Below are positions 36,263-45,864 of a stretch of DNA of 64,000 nt, piece after piece (within the stretch, counting starts at the first letter, position 1; every line of letters begins with the position of its first letter). This DNA is from Defluviicoccus sp. bin129 (GTDB lineage: Bacteria > Pseudomonadota > Alphaproteobacteria > MPNO01). The DNA is taken from NCBI GenBank assembly GCA_002239065.1, contig MPNO01000014.1, positions 17,476-81,475 on the forward strand, read 5' to 3'. The notes below the pieces were generated by a model. It had not been told where the DNA came from and searched no databases. It was given only the letters and a program-made list of their open reading frames with translations. A program made the position numbers and the translations under genes.

Positions 36263-37088
36263 TCCGCGCGAGCGCGCGGGCGAGCGCGCAGAACGCCTCC
36301 GGCGCCAGGGTCTCCGCGCGGACCGTGGGCTCGATCCCGGCCTGCGACAACAGCGCGAGCGGATCCTCGACCAGCCCGTTCAGCGCCGAGCGCAGCATCT
36401 TGCGCCGGCGCCCGAACGCGGCGGCCGTGACCGCCTCCAGATCGGCCATGCCGGCGGCGGCGAGCGGCGCATCGCGGGGCACCAGGCGAACCACGCTCGA
36501 CGTCACCCTGGGCGGCGGCACGAAGGCCGCGGGCGCGACGTCGAACACCCGCCTTGCCTCGCACAGCCACTGGACGATCACCGCGAGCCGGCCATAGGCG
36601 GCGCTGCCGGGGGCGGCGGCGATGCGCTCGGCGACCTCCTTCTGGAACATCAGCGTCATCGCGGCGATCGAATCGACGCGGCGCAGCCAGCCGATCAGCA
36701 GCGGCGTGGCGACGTTGTAGGGCAGGTTGGCGACGATCGCGACCCGGCCCTGCCCGGCGAAGTCCGCGATGTCGGTGTCCAGCGCGTCGCCCGCGACGAC
36801 CCGGAGCCGGCCGCCGTGAAGCGCGGCGAGGTCGGACAGCGCGCCGACGCAGCGCGGGTCCCGCTCGATGGCGATCACCCGCGCTGCGGCGGTTTCCAGG
36901 AGCGCGCGCGTCAGCCCGCCCGGGCCGGGGCCGATCTCGACCACGGTCTGCCCGCCCAGATCGCCGGCGGCGCGGACGATGCGCCGCGCGAGGTTGAGAT
37001 CGAGCAGGAAATGCTGGCCCAGACGTCGCCGGGCGCCGATGCCGTGGCGGGCGATGACCTCGCGGAGCGGTGGCAGGGTTTCAGTCAA
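36237..37088 (-). CDS. rsmA: 16S rRNA (A1518/A1519) dimethyltransferase
   Basis: 283 aa KsgA/RsmA. RLGQHFLLDLN opens the SAM domain; VVEIGPGPGGLTRALLE is motif I and NLPYNVATPLL the catalytic NLPY motif. It dimethylates two adenosines in helix 45 of 16S rRNA. The start appears to be TTG at 37088, 8 nt inside the pdxA 3' end; no better ATG gives the PPLREVIARHG start. Confidence 0.95.
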   Translation of the reverse strand: MTETLPPLREVIARHGIGARRRLGQHFLLDLNLARRIVRAAGDLGGQTVVEIGPGPGGLTRALLETAAARVIAIERDPRCVGALSDLAALHGGRLRVVAGDALDTDIADFAGQGRVAIVANLPYNVATPLLIGWLRRVDSIAAMTLMFQKEVAERIAAAPGSAAYGRLAVIVQWLCEARRVFDVAPAAFVPPPRVTSSVVRLVPRDAPLAAAGMADLEAVTAAAFGRRRKMLRSALNGLVEDPLALLSQAGIEPTVRAETLAPEAFCALARALARIRDPRTAA

Positions 37089-38100
37089 CGCCGTCGCGGC
37101 GCCCCGTCCGCGCCCGCGTCTCCGCCATCCGCGCGGCCAGCCTGAGCGCGGCGATCAGGCTGTCGGGGCGGGCGGTTCCGGTGCCGGCGATGTCGTAGGC
37201 GGTGCCGTGGTCGGGCGAGGTGCGGACGATCGGCAGGCCCAGGGTGACATTCACCCCGCCGTCGAAATCGAGCGTCTTGATCGGGATCAGCGCCTGGTCG
37301 TGGTACATGCAGAGCGCCGCGTCGTAGCCCCGGCGCGCCCGGTCGTGGAACAGCGTGTCGGCCGGCGCCGGCCCGCTGACGGCGATGCCGTCGCGGCGCA
37401 GGGTGTCGATCGCCGGGGCGATGATCTCGATCTCCTCGCGCCCCATATGGCCGCCCTCGCCGGCATGGGGGTTGAGCCCGGCGACCGCCAGTCTCGGCTC
37501 GGCGATCCCGAAATCGGCGGCAAGCCGCGCCGCGGCGACGCGCCCGCAATGGATCACGGCATCGGCGGTGAGCGCCTTCACCGCCTGTTCCAGCGCCAGA
37601 TGGACGGTCACCGGCACGACGCGGAGCCTGTCGCTGACCAGCATCATCACCGGCGCCGCCGCGATGCCGCAGCGCGCGGCGAGATACTCGGTATGGCCCG
37701 GATGGTCGAACCCGCTGCGATAGAGCGCCGCCTTGTCGATCGGATTGGTGACCACCGCGGCGACCTCGCCCGCGAGCGCCAGCGAGACCGCGCGGTCGAT
37801 CGCCGCGACGACGGCGGGCGCGTTGACCGGGTCCGGCCTGCCGCCGACCGGGGAGGACGGGACTGCGACCGGCAGGACGGGGAAGGCATCGGCGAAGACT
37901 TCTTCCGCGTCGGCCGCGCGGTCCACCGCGGCGACCGGGACATCGAGCCCGAGCGCGTCGGCGAGCGCCCTTGCATGATGTTCGCCGCCGAGAAACGCGA
38001 AGGGCGGGACATCCGCTTCGCGGCGCCGGGTCCACGCCTGCAGCGCGATCTCGGTGCCCACCCCGGCGCACTCTCCCATGGTCAGGGCCAGAGGCCGCAT
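37081..38100 (-). CDS. pdxA: 4-hydroxythreonine-4-phosphate dehydrogenase
   Basis: 339 aa. It oxidises 4-phosphohydroxy-L-threonine in vitamin B6 synthesis. LTMGECAGVGTEIAL, the metal-site GHTEYLAARCG, AGLNPHAGEGG and RTSPDHGTAYDIAGTG are all family signatures. It lies between surA and rsmA and overlaps rsmA by 8 nt. Confidence 0.95.
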   Translation of the reverse strand: MRPLALTMGECAGVGTEIALQAWTRRREADVPPFAFLGGEHHARALADALGLDVPVAAVDRAADAEEVFADAFPVLPVAVPSSPVGGRPDPVNAPAVVAAIDRAVSLALAGEVAAVVTNPIDKAALYRSGFDHPGHTEYLAARCGIAAAPVMMLVSDRLRVVPVTVHLALEQAVKALTADAVIHCGRVAAARLAADFGIAEPRLAVAGLNPHAGEGGHMGREEIEIIAPAIDTLRRDGIAVSGPAPADTLFHDRARRGYDAALCMYHDQALIPIKTLDFDGGVNVTLGLPIVRTSPDHGTAYDIAGTGTARPDSLIAALRLAARMAETRARTGRRDGVD

Positions 38101-38116
38101 GACGCCCGTTCCCGCC

Positions 38117-39370
38117 CTAGATGCGGATATCGACGACGGCGGCGCTGCGGAGATCCCGGAGATAGCGCTGCGCGGCCAGGTTGAGCCGCTGATCGCGCAG
38201 CCGCCGCGCCACGGTCTCCCGGTCGGGCAAGGTGGAGCGGGGCTGGACGCGGCCGCACACCGCGAACAGCGCGATCCCGCCGGGTACCCTGATCGGCACG
38301 CCCGCCCGTCCGTCCCCGACTTCGGCGATGTTCTCCCGGATCGCGGCGGAGAGCTCGCTCGGCCTCAGCGTGCCCAGGTTCCGCGGGGCGCCCGCGCCGA
38401 GGGCCTCCGCCACCGCCCCGAGATCCTCGCAGCCTTCGATCACGCGGGCCGCCGACGCCGCTTGCTTGAGGCGGGCCGCGATCCGCGCGGGCTTCGCCTC
38501 GTCCGCCAGCGGAACCAGGATCTGGCGCAGATCGAGCGCGGCCTCTTTCGGGTCGGCGGCGGCATCGCGTCGTTCTGTCAGCGTGAGAATGCGGAACCCC
38601 GAGACCGTCCGGATCGGATCCAGCACGTCGCCCGGCGCCAGCTTCGCGACCGCGGCGGCGACCGCGGGGTCGAGGTCCGAGCGCGCGGCCCAGCCCAGGT
38701 CTCCGCCCACCGCGGCCGTCGCGGTGCGGGAGAATTGCCGCGCGAGCGCGCCGAAGCGGGCGCCCTCGCGGATCTGCGCCACCATGCGCAAGGCGGCGTT
38801 CCGCACCGTGGCCTCGTCGTCGCCGCGGCTGACCGGAAGCAGGATCTCGCCCAGGCGGTAGGCCTCCTCGCCCTGCGACGCCTCCAGCCGCGCGAGGAAC
38901 GCCGTCACCTCCTCGTCGCCGATATCGATGCGCGGCGCGAGGCGGCGCCTCACCAGCTTGGACCAGGCGATCCGGGCGCGGAACTGGGCGCGCAGCGATT
39001 CCTGGCTCACCCGGCTCTCCGCCAGAACCGACGACAGGCCGCCGGGCGCCATGCGGTTCGCCCGCTCCATCTCCGCGAGCGCCAGCGCGACCTCGTCGTC
39101 GGACACCGTCAGGCCGCGCTTTTTCGCCTCCTGGAGCTGAAGGCGCTCGTCGACCAGGGTCCGCACCACCTGGTTGGCGATCCGCCGCCGCGATTCGCGC
39201 GTGTCCGCGATCCCCGACAGGAACAGGACCAGGCGGATGCGATCCCGGAGGTCGCGCACCGAGACGACCTCGTCGTTGACGACCACGGCGATCCGCTGCA
39301 CCGACTGGGCATGGGCCTGCGGCGCCAATCCAATCGTCGCTGCCAGGAAAAGGACGGAAATCAGACGCAT
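38117..39370 (-). CDS. surA: SurA-like periplasmic peptidyl-prolyl isomerase/chaperone
   Basis: 417 aa with a signal peptide ending after AQAHA-type residues near 21. The N-terminal SurA chaperone domain spans about 22-160. A parvulin-type rotamase segment follows (about 165-265: YRLGEILLPVSRG, FGALARQFSRT, GGDLGWAARSDL). It escorts outer-membrane proteins. It is the first gene of surA-pdxA-rsmA. The lptD gene that normally lies upstream is missing; pepA is the divergent neighbour instead. Confidence 0.88.
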   Translation of the reverse strand: MRLISVLFLAATIGLAPQAHAQSVQRIAVVVNDEVVSVRDLRDRIRLVLFLSGIADTRESRRRIANQVVRTLVDERLQLQEAKKRGLTVSDDEVALALAEMERANRMAPGGLSSVLAESRVSQESLRAQFRARIAWSKLVRRRLAPRIDIGDEEVTAFLARLEASQGEEAYRLGEILLPVSRGDDEATVRNAALRMVAQIREGARFGALARQFSRTATAAVGGDLGWAARSDLDPAVAAAVAKLAPGDVLDPIRTVSGFRILTLTERRDAAADPKEAALDLRQILVPLADEAKPARIAARLKQAASAARVIEGCEDLGAVAEALGAGAPRNLGTLRPSELSAAIRENIAEVGDGRAGVPIRVPGGIALFAVCGRVQPRSTLPDRETVARRLRDQRLNLAAQRYLRDLRSAAVVDIRI

Positions 39371-39586
39371 CGACCCCTTCGCGGTGACAGGTTCAGGCCG
39401 CCGGACCGGCCCGCCAGAGCACCGTGTTTATAGCCTCCTGGCGGAAACCCTGTCCATTTGACAGTGACCGGCGCCCGCCGCGGGCGATCCGGGGGGCGGG
39501 GCGGTTGTGGCGAAATGGCGGCCTTCGTAAGTTTGCCCTGCCGGCGACGCCCGTCGGTGTCCGGCCCGGCGAAAAGGAGAACCCCC

Positions 39587-41086
39587 ATGAAGATCAGCTT
39601 CGCATCCCCGAAACTTCCCCGCGGCGGCGCCCTCGCGGTGGGCGTGCTCGAAGGGGGAGATCTCGGAGCCGCGGCGAAGGATGTCGACGAGGCGACGGAT
39701 GGTGCGCTGTCGCGCGCCATCGGATCGAGCCGTTTCGCCGGAAAGTCCAACCAGACGCTGATCGTCAACGCGCCGTCCGGCCTGGACGCGACCCGGGTGG
39801 TGCTGGTCGGGCTCGGCAAGGCGGACGGTCTCGACGCCCGCGCCGCGCAGGCGGTCGGCGGGACGATCGTCGCCACGCTCGAGAAGAGCGGCGACGGCGC
39901 GGTCACCGTCGCGCTCGACGCGGTCTCCGAAGCGCCGCTCGACGCCGCCCGGCTGGCCGCCAATATCGGCTATGGCGCGCTGTTGCGGGGCTACCGCTTC
40001 GACAAGTACCGCACCAAGGAGAAGGCGGACGACAAGCCCAGCCTCAAGCGGCTGACGGTGACCACCGCCGAGCACGCGCGGGCGCGCGCCGCGTTCCGCC
40101 CGCTCGGCGAGGTGGCGGAGGGGGTCTTCCTGACCCGCGACCTGGTGTCCGAGCCGGCCAACGTGATCTTCCCGGCGAGCCTCGCCGAACGGGCCGAGGC
40201 GCTGACCGAGCACGGGGTGGAGGTCGAGATCCTCGACGAGAAGCGGATGGCCAAGCTCGGCATGGGAGCGCTGCTCGGCGTCGCCCAGGGCAGCGCCAAC
40301 GCGCCCAGGCTGGTGACCATGCGCTGGAACGGCGCCCCGCGGGCCCGGGACAAGCAGCCCATCGCCTTCGTCGGCAAGGGGGTGACCTTCGATACCGGCG
40401 GAATCTCGATCAAGCCGTCCGGCGGCATGGAGGACATGAAGTGGGACATGGGCGGCGCCGGCGTGGTGATCGGGCTGATGCGCGCGCTCGCCGGGCGCAA
40501 GGCCAGGGTCAACGCGGTGGGGATGATCGGGCTGGTCGAGAACATGCCGTCGGCGACCGCCCAGCGGCCTGGCGACGTGGTGACCTCGATGTCGGGCCAG
40601 ACGGTCGAGGTCATCAACACCGACGCCGAGGGGCGCCTCGTGCTGTGCGACGTGTTCTGGTACTGCCAGGAAAAATACCGGCCGAGCGTGATCGTCGACT
40701 TGGCGACGCTGACCGGGGCGATCATCATCTCGCTGGGACACGAGAACGCCGGGCTGTTCGCCAATGACGACACCCTGGCCGACCGCCTGGTCTCGGCCGG
40801 CGGCGCGGTCGGCGAGCCGGTGTGGCGGATGCCGCTGGGCGATGCCTATGACCGGCAGATCGATTCCGACATCGCCGACATGAAGAATGTCGGCGGCCGC
40901 GAAGGCGGGTCGATCACCGCCGCCCAGTTCCTCCAGCGCTTCATCAAGGAGGGGACGCCGTGGGCCCATCTCGACATCGCCGGCGTCACCTGGTCGAAGA
41001 AGAACGCGCCCACCGTTCCCAAGGGCGGCACCGGGTTCGGCGTCAGGCTGCTCGACCGGCTGGTGCGCGAGCATTACGAGGGCTGA
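39587..41086 (+). CDS. pepA: Leucyl aminopeptidase
   Basis: 499 aa M17 peptidase. Metal and catalytic motifs: VGKGVTFDTGGISIKPSGGM (Lys and Asp), NTDAEGRLVLCD (signature) and the RMPLGDAYDRQIDSDIADMKN region. The start ATG follows AAGGAGA. It removes N-terminal residues from peptides and in some bacteria also acts in site-specific recombination. It leads a pepA-holC-ndk run. Confidence 0.95.
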   Translation: MKISFASPKLPRGGALAVGVLEGGDLGAAAKDVDEATDGALSRAIGSSRFAGKSNQTLIVNAPSGLDATRVVLVGLGKADGLDARAAQAVGGTIVATLEKSGDGAVTVALDAVSEAPLDAARLAANIGYGALLRGYRFDKYRTKEKADDKPSLKRLTVTTAEHARARAAFRPLGEVAEGVFLTRDLVSEPANVIFPASLAERAEALTEHGVEVEILDEKRMAKLGMGALLGVAQGSANAPRLVTMRWNGAPRARDKQPIAFVGKGVTFDTGGISIKPSGGMEDMKWDMGGAGVVIGLMRALAGRKARVNAVGMIGLVENMPSATAQRPGDVVTSMSGQTVEVINTDAEGRLVLCDVFWYCQEKYRPSVIVDLATLTGAIIISLGHENAGLFANDDTLADRLVSAGGAVGEPVWRMPLGDAYDRQIDSDIADMKNVGGREGGSITAAQFLQRFIKEGTPWAHLDIAGVTWSKKNAPTVPKGGTGFGVRLLDRLVREHYEG

Positions 41087-41093
41087 GGCGGCG

Positions 41094-41543
41094 TTGACCG
41101 ATATCGGCTTCTACCACCTGACCCGCAGCTCGCTGGTCCAGGCCTTGCCCCGGCTGCTGGAAAAGGTCCATGCGAGCGGCGCGCGCGCCGTCGTGATGAC
41201 CGGTTCCGAGGAGCGCAGCGGGGCGCTGGACGCGATCCTCTGGACCTACGACCAGGACGCCTTCCTGCCTCACGGCACGGCGCGCGACGGCAATGCCGAG
41301 GACCAGCCCGTGTGGATCACCCATCAGGACGAGAACCCCAACGGCGCCAGCATTCTCGTCCTCACCGACGGGGCGGTCTCGGCGCGGATCGGCGAGTTTG
41401 CCCGTTGCCTGGAGATGTTCGACGGCAACGACGAGGAGGCCGTGCAGGCGGCGCGGGCGCGCTGGAAATCCTACGCCGCCGCCGGCCACCGCCTGACCTA
41501 CTGGCAGCAGACGCCGGCGGGCCGCTGGGAGGAGAAAGACTGA
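41094..41543 (+). CDS. holC: DNA polymerase III subunit chi
   Basis: 149 aa from a TTG 7 nt after pepA. It begins T-D-I-G-F-Y-H-L-T, the chi start, and contains LWTYDQDAFLPHGTA and the QPVWIT segment. In the clamp loader complex chi contacts SSB. The position after pepA is the standard one in Gram-negative genomes. Confidence 0.92.
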   Translation: MTDIGFYHLTRSSLVQALPRLLEKVHASGARAVVMTGSEERSGALDAILWTYDQDAFLPHGTARDGNAEDQPVWITHQDENPNGASILVLTDGAVSARIGEFARCLEMFDGNDEEAVQAARARWKSYAAAGHRLTYWQQTPAGRWEEKD

Positions 41544-41610
41544 AGCCCGGTTGCCGCATCCTCGGGATACCGATATATAGCCGCGCCACTGGTCCAGGGG
41601 ACATTCCGAC

Positions 41611-42033
41611 ATGGCTGTCGAACGCACGCTTTCGATCATCAAGCCCGACGCGACCCGGCGAAACCTGACGGGACAGATCAATGCCCGGCTCGAGGAGGCG
41701 GGGCTCGGGATCGTGGCGCAGCGGCGGATCAGGCTGTCGCTCGACCAAGCGAGGCAGTTCTACGCGGTGCACCAGAGCCGCGCGTTCTTCAACGATCTGT
41801 GCGAATTCATGGTATCGGGCCCGGTGGTCGTCCAGGTCCTCGAGGGCGAGGACGCGATCGCCGCGAACCGCGAAGTCATGGGGGCCACCAACCCGGCCAA
41901 CGCGGCCGAAGGGACGATCCGCCAGGCGTTCGGGGAGTCCATCGAGGCGAACTCGGTGCACGGCTCCGATTCGGCGGAGAACGCTGCTACCGAAATCGGC
42001 TTCTTCTTCGCCGAGTGCGATATCGTCGGGTGA
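41611..42033 (+). CDS. ndk: Nucleoside-diphosphate kinase
   Basis: 140 aa. [15 protein letters not shown], the [17 protein letters not shown] core and the active-site His in NSVHGSDS identify Ndk. It balances NTP pools by phosphate transfer through that His. Confidence 0.97.
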   Translation: MAVERTLSIIKPDATRRNLTGQINARLEEAGLGIVAQRRIRLSLDQARQFYAVHQSRAFFNDLCEFMVSGPVVVQVLEGEDAIAANREVMGATNPANAAEGTIRQAFGESIEANSVHGSDSAENAATEIGFFFAECDIVG

Positions 42034-42048
42034 GCCCCGGCGGCCGGC

Positions 42049-42177
42049 TCAGAGCAGGAACAGCGCCATCAGCGCCAGCGCCAGTATCACCGCGGCCGAC
42101 GACAAGATCGTGAACAGCACGAAGCCCTTCCACCCCGCCGCGTGGCGGGCGTTTTCCTGTTCGATGTCGAAAGCCAT
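42049..42177 (-). CDS. Small membrane protein, likely aa3-type cytochrome c oxidase subunit IV
   Basis: 42 aa. A polar start (A-F-D-I-E-Q-E-N-A-R-H) is followed by G-W-K-G-F and one hydrophobic helix of about 23 residues to the end. This is the layout of the bacterial aa3 oxidase subunit IV family, which caps the oxidase in the inner membrane. A homologue is often found beside ndk or purN in alphaproteobacteria. It is convergent with ndk and far from other oxidase genes. The family call rests on pattern and place only. Confidence 0.65.
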   Translation of the reverse strand: MAFDIEQENARHAAGWKGFVLFTILSSAAVILALALMALFLL

Positions 42178-42244
42178 TCCGATCCTCTCCGCAGTCGGTG
42201 CCACGGGCGAAGCTATATCCCACTCCGCGCGCCAGCGGAAGCCG

Positions 42245-42907
42245 TCAGCCGCAACCGGACGGTGACGGCGATATCAGCGGGGGCGGGGGCTCCGCCGCGC
42301 CCGCGATCTCGCAGCGCTCCCCGGCAACCCTGACCCGGCCTTCCGCGATCAGCCGGACCGCGAGCGGCAGGCAGCGGTGCTCGGCGGCGAGCACGCGCGC
42401 GGCGAGACCGGCCGCATCGTCGCCGTCCTCCACCGCCACCGCGGCCTGCACGACGATCGGACCGCGATCCATCTCGGCGCGGACGAAATGGACGGTGCAG
42501 CCGGCGATTCGCACCCCGGCCGCGAGCGCCCGGGCATGGGTGTCGAGCCCCGGAAAGGCGGGCAGCAGCGAGGGATGGATGTTGATCAGCCGGTCGTTCC
42601 AGCGCTCCACGAACCAGGGCGTCAACAGGCGCATGAACCCGGCGAGGCAGACCAGCCCGGCATCCGCCCCGGCGAGCGCCCGGTCGAGCGCGCGCTCGAA
42701 CGCCTCGCGGCCGGAGAAATCGCGGTGATCGACGATTTCGGCCCGGATTCCGGCGCGGCGCGCGCGCTCCAGCCCCGGCGCTTCGGGCTCGTTCGAGATG
42801 GCGAGGACGATTTCGGCCGGGTAGTCGGCCTCGGCGCAGGCCTCGATCAGGGATTGCAGGTTGCTGCCGCGCCCCGAGATCAGCACCCCCAGCTTCAGCC
42901 GCGCCAT
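42245..42907 (-). CDS. purN: Phosphoribosylglycinamide formyltransferase
   Basis: 220 aa. [16 protein letters not shown] begins the domain; [17 protein letters not shown] holds the catalytic His and Asn, and [16 protein letters not shown] follows. It formylates GAR in purine synthesis with 10-formyl-THF. It overlaps the purM 3' end by 13 nt. Pro/Ser-rich extra residues close the protein. Confidence 0.95.
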   Translation of the reverse strand: MARLKLGVLISGRGSNLQSLIEACAEADYPAEIVLAISNEPEAPGLERARRAGIRAEIVDHRDFSGREAFERALDRALAGADAGLVCLAGFMRLLTPWFVERWNDRLINIHPSLLPAFPGLDTHARALAAGVRIAGCTVHFVRAEMDRGPIVVQAAVAVEDGDDAAGLAARVLAAEHRCLPLAVRLIAEGRVRVAGERCEIAGAAEPPPPLISPSPSGCG

Positions 42908-44019
42908 GCCGCCTCGTGACCCAGAATCTGCACCGCCGGCAGGTCGGGGGTGCGCTGCACGATGCGGCCTATCTCGCGGACCTCTTCGCCCTGCGCCTCG
43001 AACGCCCGGCGCGCCGCCGCCGCGCGGTCGGCGGCCACCGCCGCGACGAAGCCGATGCCGCAATTGAAGGTATCGGCCATGTCGGCCGGCGCCAGACCGC
43101 CTGCTCGCGCCAGCCAGGCGAACACGGGAGGCAGCGGCCAGCATCCGGCGTCGATCTCGGCGGCGAGCCCGGCGGGCAGGACGCGGCCGATATTCCCGGT
43201 CAGCCCGCCGCCGGTGATGTGGGCGAACCCGTCGACCAGCCTCTCGCGATGGGCGGCCAGGGCGGCGGACACGTAGAGCCGGGTCGGGGTCAGGAGCGCG
43301 GCGCCGAGCGGCCCGTCGGCGAACGGCGCGTCGTCGTCCCAGGAAAGCCCCGCCTCCCCGGCGATTCGCCTGACCAGGGAAAAGCCGTTGGCGTGGACCC
43401 CCGACGATGCGAGACCGAGGAGGATGTGGCCCTCGCGGATGTCGTCGCCGGCGAGCAGGGTCCCGCGTTCCGCCGCGCCGACCGCGAACCCGGCGAGATC
43501 GTAGTCGCCCCCGGCGTAATGGCCGGGCATCTCCGCCGTCTCGCCGCCGATCAGGCTGCAGCCGGCCTCCGCGCAGCCTTGCGCGATGCCCTCGACCACC
43601 GTCGCGGCGATCCCGGGCTCCAGCCGTCCGGTGGCGAAATAGTCGAGGAAGAACAGCGGCTCGGCGCCCTGGACGACGATGTCGTTGACGCACATGGCGA
43701 CTAGGTCGATGCCGATGGTCTCGTGCCGCCCGCAGTCAATCGCCACGCGGAGCTTGGTCCCCACGCCGTCGGTCGCGGCGACCAGCACCGAGTCGGCGAA
43801 GCCGGCCGCGCGGGGGTCGAAAAGCCCGCCGAACCCGCCGATCTCGCCCATCGCGCCGGGCCGGGCGGTGGACCGCGCCAGCTCGCGTATCCTGTCCACG
43901 AGGCGGGCCGCCGCATGGATGTCGACACCCGCCTCACCATATGCTGAACGGTTGATGACTGCCCCGCGAGAGCTGGAATGGTAGACTGCGGCCGGCAGGC
44001 CGTCCCGGGCCGGGCTCAC
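42895..44019 (-). CDS. purM: Phosphoribosylformylglycinamidine cyclo-ligase
   Basis: 374 aa from a GTG at 44019. Conserved AIRS synthetase motifs start at AYGEAGVDI; then [26 protein letters not shown] and [13 protein letters not shown]. The exact start is uncertain, as homology begins about 25 residues in and no ATG is suitably placed. It is the step after FGAM synthesis. It is divergent from the DUF2066 gene with only 36 nt between starts. Confidence 0.94.
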   Translation of the reverse strand: MSPARDGLPAAVYHSSSRGAVINRSAYGEAGVDIHAAARLVDRIRELARSTARPGAMGEIGGFGGLFDPRAAGFADSVLVAATDGVGTKLRVAIDCGRHETIGIDLVAMCVNDIVVQGAEPLFFLDYFATGRLEPGIAATVVEGIAQGCAEAGCSLIGGETAEMPGHYAGGDYDLAGFAVGAAERGTLLAGDDIREGHILLGLASSGVHANGFSLVRRIAGEAGLSWDDDAPFADGPLGAALLTPTRLYVSAALAAHRERLVDGFAHITGGGLTGNIGRVLPAGLAAEIDAGCWPLPPVFAWLARAGGLAPADMADTFNCGIGFVAAVAADRAAAARRAFEAQGEEVREIGRIVQRTPDLPAVQILGHEAAWRG

Positions 44020-44055
44020 CGCTTCACGAGGATAGACGATCGGCAGCCGTTTTCA

Positions 44056-45325
44056 ATGGCGAGACCTCCGAGACAGAGTAGTGGAATGCGGCTTCCGGGG
44101 GCGATGGCGGCGGCCGGAACCCTGGTCGCCTGCGCCGCCCTGGTCGCGCCCGGTCCCGCCGCCGCGGCCGACGCCGGGGTCTTCCTGATCCGCGACGTGG
44201 CCGTCGATGCGACCGCCGCGAACGCCACCGCGGCGCGCGACCGGGCGCTGGCCGAAGGACATTCCGTGGCCTTCCGCCGCCTGATCGCGCGGATCGTGCC
44301 GGTCGGCGCGGTCGCCGGGGTTCCGCGGCTCGACCCCGCCGCGATCGCCCCCCTGGTACAGAGCTTCGAGGTCGGCGGCGAGAAGACCTCCCGGGTGCGC
44401 TACCTCGCGCGGCTGACCTTCCGGTTCGACCGGACCGCGCTCCACCGCTTCCTGCGCGCCCGCGGCGTGCCGTTCGCGGTGGCGAGTTCGAGGCCGGTCC
44501 TCGTGCTGCCGGTGCTGCGCATGGCGGGGACGTATCTGCTGTGGGACCGGCCCAACCCGTGGCGCGACGCCTGGGCGGGCCTGCCGCGCGCGGGCGGGCT
44601 GGTGCCGCTGGTGTCCCCCGCGGGCGACCTGCAGGACCTGCGCGACATCAGCGCCCGCCAGGCCGTGGCGGGCGAGCCGGCGCGGCTCCGCGCCATCGCC
44701 GAGCGCTACGGGGCGGCTTCGGTCCCGGTGATGGGGGCGCCGCCCCGCCGCCCGCCCCCGCCGGGCGGGGGCGGGGGAGCCGGCGCGGCTCCGCGCCATC
44801 GCCGAGCGCTACGGGGCGGCTTCGGTCGCGGTGATGGTCGCCTCGCCGCGCGGCGCCGGCGGCTCGCCCACCGCGATCCGGGTCTCGGTCACCACCCATG
44901 GCGCGGACGGCGCCGGTCCGACCTTCACCGAAATCCACCCCGTCGATCCCGCCGCGACGGATGGCGAGCGCTACCGCGCGGTGGCCGCGCGCGCCGCCCG
45001 GCGCATACAGGAGGCGTGGAAGTCGGACAATCTGCTGAGGTTCGACCGGGCCGGGCAGATCGACGCCGCGGTGCCGGTGTCGGGGCTCGACGAATGGGTG
45101 GCGATCTCCCGGGCGCTCGCCGATACGCCGTCCAGCGACGGAACCCGGGTGCTTGCGCTGTCGCGCGGCTCGGTCGACCTGCGGCTGCGCTATTTCGGCG
45201 ATATCGAGGGGTTCCGGGCGGCGCTGCGCCGGAACGATCTGGACCTGGACCGCGTCGATAGCGGCTGGGTGCTGCGACGTCACCGCGGCGCCGGGGCGAA
45301 GGAAGCGGCGGGGCCGGAGCGGTGA
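44056..45325 (+). CDS. DUF2066 protein, frame broken by local duplication
   Basis: After removal of 103 duplicated nt it would encode 388 aa: an N-terminal signal peptide (to about APGPAAAADA), then FLIRDVAVDATAANATAARD and HSVAFRRLIARIVP, which mark DUF2066. Function is unknown; the protein should be exported. The frame changes between 44674 and 44776. The cluster DUF2066, phosphatidyltransferase, PerM, HdaA is common in alphaproteobacteria. Its stop overlaps the next GTG by 4 nt, so it is probably intact in the organism. Confidence 0.8.
44674..44850 (+). repeat. Local direct duplication (offset 103 nt) with a G/C-degraded first copy
   Basis: About 50 nt beginning GAGCCGGCGCGGCTCCGCGC at 44674 recur exactly at 44777. 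Beyond that the first copy decays into CCGCCCCGCCGCCCGCCCCC-like sequence where the second is normal coding DNA. The pattern is the same as at 1111-1300. The 103 nt offset shifts the DUF2066 frame. Confidence 0.8.
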
Positions 45326-45864
45326 GCATCCCCAACCTGATCTCCCTGTCCCGGCTGCTCTCGGTTCCGCTGATCATCTACCTGATCCTGAACGAGTCCC
45401 ATGGTTGGGCGTTCGCGCTGTTCCTGCTGGCGGGGGCATCGGACGCCCTCGACGGGTATCTCGCCAAGGCGCTCGACCAGACCTCGACGCTGGGCGTCTA
45501 TCTGGACCCGCTGGCCGACAAGGCCCTGCTCGTCAGCGTTTACGTGACGCTTGGCATGGGCGGGCTGATCGACGATCTTGTCGTCATCCTGGTGGTCTTC
45601 CGCGACGTCCTCATCGTCGGCGGGGTGCTGCTGCTCCTGGTTCTGCGCAGGCATTGGGAGGCCCGCCCCGTCCTGGTGAGCAAGGTCAACACGGGGGTGC
45701 AGATTTTCCTCGCGGCGGCGGTGCTGGCGCAGGCCGGCATCGCGATCGAGATATCCGGCGCGATCGAACTCGCGCAATACGCGGTGATCGCGACCACGGT
45801 CGGCTCCGGCGGCTGGTATCTGGTGGCCTGGCTGCGCAAGGTCGCGAGCGCCGAGACGCGGTGA
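45322..45864 (+). CDS. CDP-alcohol phosphatidyltransferase family protein
   Basis: 180 aa with about five membrane helices. The active-site motif is SDALDGYLAKALDQTSTLG followed by YLDPLADK, i.e. the D-x2-D-G-x2-A-(R/K)...G-x3-D-x3-D pattern, with Lys in place of the usual Arg. It likely makes phosphatidylglycerophosphate or cardiolipin from CDP-diacylglycerol; which one is unclear. The GTG start overlaps the DUF2066 stop (GTGA). Confidence 0.9.
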   Translation: MSIPNLISLSRLLSVPLIIYLILNESHGWAFALFLLAGASDALDGYLAKALDQTSTLGVYLDPLADKALLVSVYVTLGMGGLIDDLVVILVVFRDVLIVGGVLLLLVLRRHWEARPVLVSKVNTGVQIFLAAAVLAQAGIAIEISGAIELAQYAVIATTVGSGGWYLVAWLRKVASAETR

